NCBI GenBank assembly: GCA_900548135.1
Contig: URJC01000166.1
Span: 1 to 5,921 of the forward strand
DNA: 5,921 bases
From: an uncultured Odoribacter sp.
GTDB lineage: Bacteria; Bacteroidota; Bacteroidia; Bacteroidales; Marinifilaceae
Direction: 5' to 3'
This document shows, in pieces, positions 1 to 5,921 of the stretch. Under the pieces are notes generated by a model. It was not told where the DNA came from. It did no database searches and was given only the letters and a program-made list of their open reading frames with translations. Numbering within the stretch: position 1 is the stretch's first letter; each line of letters starts with the position of its first letter. The position numbers and the translations under genes are program-made.

Positions 1-823
1 GGCATGGGTGAATTTTTTTGAACACCAATTCCCGGATATGCTGAATATACCTTCCACAGCACGTTCTCCACAACAAATGTTCGGAGCTATAGCCAAAAGT
101 TATTGGGCTGAAAAAATGAATATTCCGAGGGAAGATCTGATCGTTGTATCTATTATGCCTTGCCTGGCCAAAAAGTACGAATGTGCACGTGAAGAATTCA
201 GTACGAACGGCGATCCGGATGTAAATTATTCTTTATCCACACGTGAATTGGCCAGCCTGATAAAACGTGCAAACATTGATTTTAACAGTCTTCCGGAAGA
301 AGACTTTGATCAGCCATTAGGAGAATCTACAGGTGCCAGTGTCATCTTCGGAGCTTCCGGTGGTGTGATGGAAGCTGCTTTACGTACAGCCTACGAACTT
401 TATACCGGGAAAAAATTAGAAAAAGTAGACTTTCAGGAAGTCCGCGGACTAGAAAACATCAAAAAAGCAACCATTGAATTAAATGGGGTACAATTGAATG
501 TCGGCATTGCTCATGGGTTGGGAAATGCACGCAAATTATTGAATGAAATCCGGGAAGGAAAATCAATATTCCATGCCATCGAAATCATGGCCTGCCCCGG
601 AGGATGTATCGGAGGGGGCGGCCAACCCCTACATCATGGAAACTCTGAATTGCTGAAAGCACGAAGTAAAACTTTGTATGAAGAAGACTACAACAAACCT
701 TTACGGAAATCACATGAAAATCCAGCTATCATCAAATTATATGAAGAATATCTGGAGAAACCATTGAGTGAGAAATCGCATCATTTGTTGCACACCCACT
801 ATTTCAATAAATCACAGGAATAA
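1..823 (+). CDS. hydA: [FeFe] hydrogenase catalytic subunit, C-terminal part (5' end outside window)
   Basis: This is the catalytic subunit of a cytosolic [FeFe] hydrogenase, which interconverts protons and H2 at the H-cluster. The gene is open from the first bases (frame 2); the GTG at 8 is not a true start, because the residues AWV encoded at 2-10 fit the end of the conserved TSCCPAWV motif, whose cysteines lie outside the window. The second motif, MPCxxKxxE, is seen as IMPCLAKKYE (Cys codon 161-163). The third is MACPGGCIGGGGQP (Cys codons 593-595 and 605-607). These supply three of the four H-cluster cysteine ligands. The tail from about 640 matches the iron hydrogenase small-subunit domain, including KSHENPAI and SEKSHHLLHTHY, and ends where such proteins normally end. 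A NuoE-like subunit 59 bases downstream points to a multimeric NAD-linked (HydABC-type) enzyme; HydB and the N-terminal ferredoxin-like domains would lie upstream. The family call is very sure; the cofactor is inferred. Confidence 0.95.
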   Translation, partial: AWVNFFEHQFPDMLNIPSTARSPQQMFGAIAKSYWAEKMNIPREDLIVVSIMPCLAKKYECAREEFSTNGDPDVNYSLSTRELASLIKRANIDFNSLPEEDFDQPLGESTGASVIFGASGGVMEAALRTAYELYTGKKLEKVDFQEVRGLENIKKATIELNGVQLNVGIAHGLGNARKLLNEIREGKSIFHAIEIMACPGGCIGGGGQPLHHGNSELLKARSKTLYEEDYNKPLRKSHENPAIIKLYEEYLEKPLSEKSHHLLHTHYFNKSQE

Positions 824-848
824 ACGGTAAAGATGAACAAGAACAATT

Positions 849-875
849 CGTTAATTATCGTTAATCATTAATTAA
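849..875. repeat. Short AT-rich repeat between the hydrogenase genes
   Basis: The heptamer CGTTAAT occurs at 849-855 and again at 859-865, ten bases apart, and TTAATTA at 851-857 is the inverse of TAATTAA at 869-875. It lies just upstream of the ATG at 883. It could be an operator, a processing site or an AT-rich translation enhancer, or simply chance in an AT-rich gap. Nothing in the sequence decides this. Confidence 0.2.
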
Positions 876-882
876 AAACTAT

Positions 883-1359
883 ATGAGTGAAATAAAATTG
901 CCTCAAGATAAAATTGACAAATTACTGGTAATCTGTGAAGAACATGGTAATCAGGCTGGTGAATTAATTAACATTCTGCATAAAGCACAACATCTATTCG
1001 GATACCTCCCGGCAGAAGTGCAACGGATTGTTGCCAAACAATTGGGCATACCCGTTTCAAAGGTATATGGAGTGGTCACTTTTTATTCATTTTTTACCAT
1101 GACTCCTAAAGGAGAGTATCCGATTTCGGTATGCATGGGAACGGCCTGTTATGTTCGGGGAGCTGAAAAAGTACTGGATGAATTTCGCCGGGTACTGAAT
1201 ATCAACGTTGGGGAAACAACCTCCGACGGGAAGTATTCGCTTTCCAGTTTGCGCTGTGTGGGAGCTTGCGGATTAGCCCCTGTTGTGTTAATCGGTGAAA
1301 AAGTATTTGGCCGGGTAGTTCCCGGAGATGTTGAAAAAATCCTGAAAGAACTGGAATAA
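883..1359 (+). CDS. nuoE: NuoE/HydC-type [2Fe-2S] subunit of NAD-linked hydrogenase
   Basis: A complete 158-residue thioredoxin-like [2Fe-2S] protein of the 24 kDa NuoE family, at the usual length. The N-terminal helical part (about 1-75) includes GYLPAEVQRIVAKQLGIP and VYGVVTFYSFF, typical of the family. Cluster ligands are C84 and C89 (CMGTAC) and C125 and C129 (CVGAC), the standard CxxxxC...CxxxC arrangement. Such subunits pass electrons between the flavin site of a NuoF/HydB partner and the hydrogenase subunit. Its position right after the [FeFe] hydrogenase gene and before a terminator makes it the HydC-like subunit rather than part of respiratory complex I. The start at 883 is the first ATG in frame and gives a full-length N-terminus; no Shine-Dalgarno site is visible, as is usual in Bacteroidota. 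In many other organisms the order is hydC-hydB-hydA; here it follows hydA. An open frame on the opposite strand is a shadow. Confidence 0.93.
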   Translation: MSEIKLPQDKIDKLLVICEEHGNQAGELINILHKAQHLFGYLPAEVQRIVAKQLGIPVSKVYGVVTFYSFFTMTPKGEYPISVCMGTACYVRGAEKVLDEFRRVLNINVGETTSDGKYSLSSLRCVGACGLAPVVLIGEKVFGRVVPGDVEKILKELE

Positions 1360-1380
1360 AACAGCTGCTTTCTGATATCC

Positions 1381-1418
1381 AGAGTTGGAAGATATAGTAT
1401 ATCTTTCAACTCTTTTTT
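1381..1418 (+). terminator. Rho-independent terminator after the hydrogenase operon
   Basis: The arms 1381-1395 and 1399-1413 pair over 15 bases with one G-U wobble around a 3-base loop (AGT), and a run of six T at 1413-1418 follows. It starts 22 bases after the nuoE stop. It terminates plus-strand transcription, so the next gene needs its own promoter. Confidence 0.93.
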
Positions 1419-1439
1419 ATATAAAATCATGAATTTTCT

Positions 1440-1471
1440 ATTGGCTATTTTCTTTATTTTCCGTAAATTTA
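1440..1471 (+). promoter_or_regulatory. Possible Bacteroidota-type promoter for the FimB-like lipoprotein gene
   Basis: TAAATTTA at 1464-1471 matches the Bacteroides -7 consensus TAnnTTTG at all but the last base. ATTG at 1440-1443 is a one-mismatch -33 element (TTTG) with a 20-base spacer, within the usual 19-21. It lies between the terminator and the start at 1565, which would leave a leader of about 85 bases. The leader contains a small hairpin (CATTCC 1505-1510 with GGAATG 1518-1523). Such matches are weak in AT-rich DNA. Confidence 0.35.
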
Positions 1472-1564
1472 GTACAGTAAAAAATATATTTTATGTGCTA
1501 CCTGCATTCCCTGTGGAGGAATGTTTTCTGACCTGATTTATTTATTTTATTCATTTATTTTATC

Positions 1565-2920
1565 ATGAAACGTTTTATGATATTATGGTTCATGCTATCA
1601 TTACTGGCATGCCACTACTCCATGGATCCCTGGCCATCGGATACCGACCGCCAGGATGTTACAATGTACGTCAGAACCCGAAGTCTTACCGGTATCAACA
1701 CTCTTCCTTCAGTTTACCAGTTTTTCGTATACGATAAAACCCAAGGAGGTGTCAGGCGTTATGACATTAACAGTGAAAGCGAAAACCCCAATCTCCTTCA
1801 TCTCAAATTGTTTCCGGGTTCATATACAGGTTTTTGTGTCACCGGTGCAGAAGAAGCTGAGAGCTGGGAATATGCAGAAAACAGCTCTCCGGAAGAAATT
1901 TACCTCAAATCTCAGAAAACAGCCAAAGGAAATGAAGAAGCCGGTGATCATTTGTTAGGGACAACAGATTTTGAGGTCACCGAAGAAGGAGGGCAAGTTG
2001 TTTTTGATCTCAGCCGCAAAGTGGCCATGATTAAAGTAATTATTACTAATATACCGGAATGGTTAACCGATTTACAAATAAATCTTTCCGGGGTGGCACA
2101 AAAAATGAGCCTCACCGGAAAGTATACCGGAACCTATACCATTTCTAAAAGCATTTCTTTACCGGAAGCAGGAACATCAGAAACCTCTATTCTTTTCTTT
2201 CCGGCAGAAACTCCCCCAAGTATCAGTCTTTCTTCTGCAGAAATGGTATTCCTTACTCCTGAACATGAAATAGAGTCTGTGCTCACTAATCACATTACAG
2301 AAATAAAAGTTGCATTCCGGGATGTGAGTAGCTCTCCTATCGTAGATATTACTACCCAATTGGTTGAATGGGATGAAAAAACCATCTACGAAAAAGATTG
2401 GGAGATTGATATGCCACAAGGACCATGCGAAGGAGAAGGCAATGGGATTAATCTGGTGGTTAATGGCAGTTTTGAAGAAACATTCAGTGATGATCTGCCG
2501 CCAAACTGGAAAAGTGATGTATCCGACAAGACCTATACTGCTACAGTAACTTGGATCGATTCACCTGTACAAAGCGGGCAAAAAGCAGTGATGTTAGGGG
2601 CAAAAACGTATTTATATCAGGATATACCGGTGATTGGAGGAAAGTGTTATCAACTGAATATGCATGTCTGTGCGCCCCATGCAAAGGTGAGATGGAGGGC
2701 TTGGGGGACTTGGATGAAAGGAAGCAAAGATTTACCCTCTGATGCCATACGGACTTCCTATCAAAACCAAACGGATGGTTATATTGACGTTTACGAGGGC
2801 CATATTTTCCGGGCTCCAACAGAAGCGACCAAGCTTCGGATGGAACTTAGAAATTATATGGATACTGATCAAAGTCAAGGTCTCTATGTGGATGAAATCA
2901 GGGTAGAAGCTGTTGATTAG
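1565..2920 (+). CDS. FimB/Mfa2-like lipoprotein with C-terminal CBM4/9-like domain
   Basis: A 451-residue predicted outer-membrane lipoprotein. Residues 1-16 form a short signal peptide ending in the lipobox LLAC (lipidated Cys16), which supports the ATG at 1565; the preceding 30 bases are almost all A and T, typical of Bacteroidota starts. Residues about 28-283 look like the FimB/Mfa2 family of fimbrial minor or anchor subunits: an early beta strand VTMYVRTRS, then YQFFVYDK, LKLFPGSYTGFCVTG and VFDLSRKVAMIKVII, a pattern seen in that family. A short linker containing PQGPCEGEG leads to about 297-450, which starts NLVVNGSFEE and contains LYQDIPVIGGKCYQLNMHV and ends LYVDEIRVEAVD, the signature of a CBM4/9-like, galactose-binding-fold jelly roll. 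The likely role is surface adhesion with glycan binding; this is inferred. No major fimbrillin gene lies beside it. The residues after Cys16 are not the acidic surface-export signal seen in many Bacteroidota lipoproteins. Family calls are from pattern memory: CBM-like part fairly sure, FimB/Mfa2 part somewhat less. Confidence 0.8.
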   Translation: MKRFMILWFMLSLLACHYSMDPWPSDTDRQDVTMYVRTRSLTGINTLPSVYQFFVYDKTQGGVRRYDINSESENPNLLHLKLFPGSYTGFCVTGAEEAESWEYAENSSPEEIYLKSQKTAKGNEEAGDHLLGTTDFEVTEEGGQVVFDLSRKVAMIKVIITNIPEWLTDLQINLSGVAQKMSLTGKYTGTYTISKSISLPEAGTSETSILFFPAETPPSISLSSAEMVFLTPEHEIESVLTNHITEIKVAFRDVSSSPIVDITTQLVEWDEKTIYEKDWEIDMPQGPCEGEGNGINLVVNGSFEETFSDDLPPNWKSDVSDKTYTATVTWIDSPVQSGQKAVMLGAKTYLYQDIPVIGGKCYQLNMHVCAPHAKVRWRAWGTWMKGSKDLPSDAIRTSYQNQTDGYIDVYEGHIFRAPTEATKLRMELRNYMDTDQSQGLYVDEIRVEAVD

Positions 2921-3256
2921 AGTAATCCAACCATTTGCAAAGGATCTATCCGTTTGTCGAATTCCTGCTTCGTAACATCATCCGATTCTAAAATAGCCTA
3001 CCGCAAAGCAAAACCTTTGCGGTAGACTATTTTAGCGATTCAAAGGGGCAACCTGGCAATACTGCAATATTTCCGGTAACTTTTTAGGTATACTAGGGGT
3101 ATTAATACTAATCCCGATAATCGTCCCTCTGAAAGTTGATTCTACTTAATAGCCATAATTTAATTGGGCAATGTATCCATTGATTTCCTGTCTTTGGGAT
3201 AATTTGGACTGTAGTCCTCTATGGAAGAAAGACAAAAAAGATACAAAATGATAAAT
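2917..3256 (-). pseudogene. Possible remnant of a minus-strand gene, function unknown
   Basis: Read on the minus strand, this stretch gives successive coding-like segments rather than one frame. The segment 3256-3149 contains LQSKLSQRQEINGYIAQLNY and stops at TAA (3148-3146). The same frame continues 3145-3035 with FRGTIIGISINTPSIPKK to a TAA inside the palindrome. A second frame opens at 3083 (VTGNIAVLPGCPFES), and 2982-2920 reads DDVTKQEFDKRIDPLQMVGL and one more Leu before TAA at 2919-2917. One added A in the A5 run (3081-3085 on the plus strand as T) and removal of the 2983-3035 palindrome unit would join these parts. The stretch 3061-3240 is about 36% GC, against about 17% just to its right, which fits former coding DNA. 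No start codon or known family is recognised. The first residues (3256 to about 3225) may not belong to it. Chance reading frames remain a real alternative. Confidence 0.3.
2988..3035. repeat. Near-perfect 21-bp palindrome, terminator-like or mobile palindromic element
   Basis: Arms 2988-3008 and 3015-3035 pair at 20 of 21 positions (one C-A mismatch at 2997/3026) around the 6-base loop CAAAAC. The hexamer CGATTC occurs directly at both edges, 2983-2988 and 3036-3041. The structure lies 68 bases after the stop of the FimB-like gene and could end its transcript, but no T run follows the stem in either direction. The flanking direct repeat also fits insertion of a small palindromic element with target duplication. 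Confidence 0.85.
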
Positions 3257-3523
3257 TTATATAAATTGCAATTATTTTTATATATTGCATATGAGGGTGC
3301 TCTTATAAATGAAAATGACATTTATAAAAATTATTTTCATTTAAGCTATTATTAAAAAAATAATAAAATTATGCTGTAATTTTGATTAATTATTATATTT
3401 ACATTCATAAATATATGTGATTATTGGATAGTAATTAAAAATAAAGGATATAATAAAAATATACGGAAACGTTTAACCTGATTGGATTGATATAATATTT
3501 TAACTTTTATGTGTTTTACTTAA
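3241..3523. other. Very AT-rich stretch without a convincing gene
   Basis: A hand count gives 51 G or C in the 300 bases 3241-3540 (17%), far below the flanking genes. It holds competing hairpins at 3303-3343 and a 44-codon open frame at 3221-3355 (starts MEERQKRYKM, then rich in Leu, Tyr and Asn) with no recognisable family. I found no promoter that matches the TTTG / TAnnTTTG pattern with correct spacing. It may be a regulatory or horizontally acquired spacer upstream of the M60 locus. Confidence 0.5.
3303..3343 (+). promoter_or_regulatory. Mutually exclusive hairpins in AT-rich leader
   Basis: TTATAAATG at 3303-3311 pairs perfectly with CATTTATAA at 3319-3327. Alternatively 3306-3318 pairs with 3331-3343 over 13 bases with one G-U. 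The two foldings share the left arm and exclude one another, as in attenuators. The pairs are almost all A-T, so stability is low and chance is likely enough to keep confidence low. Confidence 0.2.
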
Positions 3524-3822
3524 GAAATAGAGAACAAAAAATCTCCCAATAAAAACATTGTGATTGTCAAAATTGCAGGGGAAAGTCTGACCCAGGTTAT
3601 TATTCCTCAATCGGGTAAACAATTCTGTATGATTTATGGAACAGTTGATTCTGAAAAATTGGATTTGAGAAACATAGCCGAATCTGTTTCTGCGGAATCG
3701 CTGGTGAGTGAGAAGAATAATGGCGGAATGGCATCAAACTTAATGATTTGACGAAAGTAATTATGGATGTGAGCGATGATCCGGTACATTGGAAGATGGG
3801 GCAACGAAAATGGTGTGGTTGA
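3524..3822 (+). pseudogene. Plus-strand coding remnant, possibly end of a BACON-domain protein
   Basis: The frame is open from 3524 (after a TAA) to TGA 3749-3751, with only a GTG at 3560 as a possible start. Its beginning, IVIVKIAGESLTQVIIPQSG, resembles the last two strands of a BACON domain, which usually end in a Q-x-G motif. The frame then carries about 45 residues of unknown type. Around 3730 the coding-like reading moves to frame 1 (GIKLNDLTKVIMDVSDDPVH) and stops at 3820-3822. The lack of a proper start and the frame change suggest a decayed gene tail, perhaps from a former copy of the BACON/M60 lipoprotein beside the present one. The alternative is a 63-residue hypothetical protein from the GTG at 3560. 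No homologue is recognised for the later part. Confidence 0.3.
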
Positions 3823-3853
3823 TATGTCTGAACTTAATTTATGGTTTATAGAT

Positions 3854-5224
3854 ATGAAGTTATTGATATTTTTCTTTATGAATTTGCTCTTAACGCTGTC
3901 TTCTTGTTCTGAAGACAGCGCGGAGAGCATTCCTGTTTTGCAGGTTGGTGCTGATACCGTGGTGTTGAAAAATACCATTGATGGCCAGAATGTCACAGTT
4001 GTATCTTCAGCGGACTGGGAGGCTGTTGTTGAGGAGGAGTGTGACTGGTGTCGTTGTATAGTCAATAAGGGAATGACCTCTTTTGTGCGTATTGAAACTG
4101 ATGCGAATAATCAGGTGGAAGAACGATGGACTTTTGTGACCCTGATTTCCGGGAGTCTGAAACATACGATCCGGGTGTGTCAGTTTGGTGCGGCTCCTGC
4201 TATCATCACTTTACCTGCCGCTTTTGACAATCTTTCTTTTGAACCTGTTGAGTTTGTTTTGCAAACGATAGCGAATGTTGAAGTGGAAGTGATGCTTCCG
4301 GATACGGTGGCTTGGGTTAATAAAAATAGAGAAGAAGTGGGGGATACGGTGCGTTCTTATTTTAAGACGAACCTGAATAGCAGTGTGCTTCCGCGTGAAA
4401 CATGGATTACAGTTTCTCATAAAGGAGGTACGTTGGTTCGGCGGGGGAGAGTGTGGCAAGCTGGCAGGAACGGGGATTATGAAATCCAGTCTCCCGAGGA
4501 AGTGGTGAGAGATGCCAAACTGGTGATTGACGGTTCCCGTAGTGGAGCGAGTAGCGTACAGGCAGGGAGCGGGGATTTTGCGAAGTCGTTTGACGGGGAT
4601 ATGGGAACGCTTTATCATTCCAATTGGTCGAATGAAGGAGAACATTATTTCCCTATTACGCTGGAGTATGCTTTTGCTACGGACGAATCGGAACTGGACT
4701 ATTTGATCTATTATCCGCGGACTGATGGTCCTAATGGCCGTTTTAAGCAGGTTGAAATTTCTTATAAAAAACGGGGAGATGATTCGTATACGGTTTTGGG
4801 CGAAGTGGATTTTGGCGGTTCTGCTTCTCCACGTAAGGTAGATTTTCCTGATGGTGTCAGGAATCCGGATAAAGTGAAATTTGTGATTAAGTCCGGGGCT
4901 GGGAACGGCCAGGGATTTGCCAGTTGTGCAGAGATGGAATTTTACCGCAAGGTGGTTCCTGATGTTTCCTTGACAGCAGTGTTTACGGATGAAACTTATT
5001 CTGCTTTGCGGGAAAATGTTACTTATGAACAGATTCAGGGGTTGGAAAATGCCTTCTACCGTGAAATAGCCAAAGCGCTTTTTCTGGGAATTTATCCGTT
5101 AGCCGACCGGGTGCGGGAATATGAAGCTTATGCCGATCCGGATTGGATTGCCCGTCGTTATAAGATCAATTCTTACAACCGTTTGGATAATGCAACCGGT
5201 ATTTATGTCCGGATGAATTGGTGA
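3854..5224 (+). CDS. BACON-BACON-F5/8C N-terminal part of split M60 peptidase lipoprotein
   Basis: 456 residues as read. The ATG at 3854 is chosen over the in-frame ATG at 3776 because it begins a clean lipoprotein signal (MKLLIFFFMNLLLTLSSC, lipobox LSSC, Cys18); the 26 extra residues before it would bury the signal. SEDSAES after the cysteine is acidic and fits the Bacteroidota surface-export signal. Residues about 28-113 form a BACON domain (ending TIRVCQFGAAP) and about 116-205 a second, more diverged BACON-like domain (ending RRGRVWQAG). Residues about 222-366 form an F5/8 type C (CBM32-like) domain: FDGDMGTLYHSNWS, ITLEYAF, VKFVIKSGAGNGQGFASCAE. From about 370 the M60 domain begins (ENVTYEQIQGLENAFYREIA, YKINSYNRLDNATGIYV) but it is cut off by TGA at 5222-5224. 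The layout matches the family of BT4244-type mucin peptidases. The binding domains are thus separated from the catalytic centre encoded next. Confidence 0.88.
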   Translation: MKLLIFFFMNLLLTLSSCSEDSAESIPVLQVGADTVVLKNTIDGQNVTVVSSADWEAVVEEECDWCRCIVNKGMTSFVRIETDANNQVEERWTFVTLISGSLKHTIRVCQFGAAPAIITLPAAFDNLSFEPVEFVLQTIANVEVEVMLPDTVAWVNKNREEVGDTVRSYFKTNLNSSVLPRETWITVSHKGGTLVRRGRVWQAGRNGDYEIQSPEEVVRDAKLVIDGSRSGASSVQAGSGDFAKSFDGDMGTLYHSNWSNEGEHYFPITLEYAFATDESELDYLIYYPRTDGPNGRFKQVEISYKKRGDDSYTVLGEVDFGGSASPRKVDFPDGVRNPDKVKFVIKSGAGNGQGFASCAEMEFYRKVVPDVSLTAVFTDETYSALRENVTYEQIQGLENAFYREIAKALFLGIYPLADRVREYEAYADPDWIARRYKINSYNRLDNATGIYVRMNW

Positions 5225-5921
5225 TTTTTTGCGGCAATACAGCGGGGCAACAGCTTGGACTTTGGGTGATGGATTGGGCCAAGGGATATTCCGGGAAAAG
5301 CTATATGCTGATCGAAGGAGTTAATCGGATCAATATGTCTTCTTCCGGTTTGGTTTATGTGTCTTATTATGCTTCAGATCCTGCTGCCGCTCCGAAAGTT
5401 AAATTGCATTTTGCTACCGGGCAGGTTAACGGGTGTTTCAGACTGGGAGAAAATAAAGATACTGACTGGAGCGGATTGCTGAATAAATCTGTCGGAGGAT
5501 ATCTGGATATGCAGGGGAAGTACACCCATATGTGCTGGCCTGTCAGTAAACTTCGTAGTATTGTTACCCAACCGACTGAATTACTGGAGGTTTATGACCG
5601 TATGGTCCGTTTGGAACATGAGCTGATGGGATTGTATAAATACGATATTCCCATTAAAAACCGGATGTTTTTTCATGCTGTGGCAACGGATGATTATATG
5701 TACGCCACTTCTTATCGTACAGCATATCATGAAAATACCCTGAGTGAAATTCTGAATGTAAATAAGATGAAGAGTGGCGTTGCGGTGTGGGGACCGGCTC
5801 ATGAGGTGGGACATATGCATCAGACCCGTCCCGGCCTGAAATGGATCGGAATGACGGAGGTGACAAATAATATCCATTCATTGAATGTGGAAACCACTTT
5901 CGGACACCGTAGCCGTTTGAT
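5212..5921 (+). CDS. M60 (enhancin-like) metallopeptidase catalytic part, frame-shifted, 3' end outside window
   Basis: Frame 1 is open from 5191 to the window end and encodes the catalytic part of a PF13402/M60 zinc metallopeptidase. The key motif is AHEVGHMHQ (HEVGH codons 5800-5814): two zinc-ligand histidines and the catalytic Glu. The third ligand candidate is Glu at 5857-5859, 14 residues after the second His, in MTEVTNNIHSL; this fits the HEXXH-x(8-28)-E pattern of the family. Upstream motifs such as PTELLEVYDRMVRLEHELMG, RMFFHAVATDDYMYA and SGVAVWGPAHE are also typical. Family members cleave O-glycosylated mucin-type proteins at the bacterial surface or outside the host cell. As the sequence stands, independent translation could start only inside the domain (GTG 5221 or ATG 5269), without signal peptide, so a functional secreted product is unlikely unless the frames are joined. 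The gene continues past 5921. Confidence 0.88.

Larger units (their letters stand above)
3854..5921 (+). pseudogene. M60 peptidase gene disrupted by a one-base frame change (continues past window)
   Basis: The whole M60 lipoprotein gene is present up to the window end but needs two frames. The first frame gives ...NATGIYVR up to 5212; the second gives DELVIFCGNTAGQQLGLWV from 5212 on. One additional G in CCGGATGAA (5209-5217) would make CGG GAT GAA and restore a single reading through the join. The switch must lie between the frame-1 stop TAA at 5188-5190 and the frame-2 stop TGA at 5222-5224. No canonical X XXY YYZ slippery heptamer is present there; a run of six T (5225-5230) lies just beyond the stop and so cannot serve. 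Both sides otherwise lack stops and keep expected motifs, so the change is recent or a sequence error. Confidence 0.75.

Noticed and set aside
1149..1430. Minus-strand open frame over the end of nuoE.
   Set aside because: It lies opposite a certain gene, runs through the terminator, and shows no protein-family features.
3042..3149. Plus-strand hydrophobic reading LGILGVLILIPIIVPLKV, as if a membrane segment.
   Set aside because: No start codon, only about 35 codons between stops, and best explained as the shadow of the coding-like minus-strand reading.
3160..3321. 53-residue minus-strand open frame with a hydrophobic stretch (FIILYLFCLSS), like a lipoprotein signal.
   Set aside because: There is no valid lipobox, it ends after only 53 residues, and another minus-strand frame over the same bases reads more like protein.
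3221..3355. 44-codon plus-strand open frame starting MEERQKRYKM in the AT-rich stretch.
   Set aside because: No recognisable family or start signal, composition simply mirrors AT-rich DNA (Lys, Asn, Tyr, Ile, Leu), and it overlaps the competing hairpins. It is not excluded, since 44 codons without a stop at this composition is somewhat long.
3776..3853. Upstream ATG that would extend the M60 lipoprotein by 26 residues.
   Set aside because: The extension would place the signal peptide internally; the ATG at 3854 gives a standard lipoprotein signal.
5225..5230. Run of six T as a slippage site explaining the M60 frame change.
   Set aside because: It lies after the frame-2 stop at 5222-5224, so slippage there cannot rescue reading from the first frame.
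1..5921. CRISPR arrays, tRNA or rRNA genes, or intact insertion sequences.
   Set aside because: No regularly spaced repeats, no cloverleaf or rRNA-like stretches and no transposase frame were seen on either strand.

Overview
The window looks like a Bacteroidales chromosome (gut-type Bacteroidota; a relative of Bacteroides, Parabacteroides or Odoribacter/Butyricimonas is likely, but the genus cannot be fixed from sequence alone). The reasons are the AT-rich start regions without clear Shine-Dalgarno sites, a FimB/Mfa2-type lipoprotein, BACON domains, a mucin-type M60 peptidase, and an [FeFe] hydrogenase followed by a NuoE-like subunit.

Region 1 (1-1420) is the end of a hydrogenase operon. It holds the C-terminal part of an [FeFe] hydrogenase with its H-cluster motifs, then a complete NuoE/HydC-type [2Fe-2S] subunit, closed by a strong intrinsic terminator. 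Together they fit an electron-bifurcating or NADH-linked hydrogenase of a fermenter; the NuoF/HydB partner is not in the window.

Region 2 (1421-2920) is a single gene with its own leader. It encodes a lipoprotein with a FimB/Mfa2-like part and a C-terminal CBM4/9-like jelly roll, so it is probably a surface adhesin that binds glycans.

Region 3 (2921-3853) has no convincing intact gene. It contains a nearly perfect 48-base palindrome flanked by a 6-base direct repeat, coding-like minus-strand reading segments broken into several frames (a possible dead gene), a stretch at about 17% GC, and a plus-strand fragment whose start resembles the end of a BACON domain.

Region 4 (3854-5921, runs off the end) is an M60 (enhancin/BT4244-like) mucin-type metallopeptidase lipoprotein: signal peptide, two BACON-like domains, an F5/8 type C domain, then the M60 domain with its HEXXH motif. 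A one-base frame change near 5212 separates the binding domains from the catalytic domain, so as written the gene is split: pseudogene, phase-variable or recoded gene, or sequence error. Regions 2 and 4 both suggest interaction with host glycans at the cell surface.
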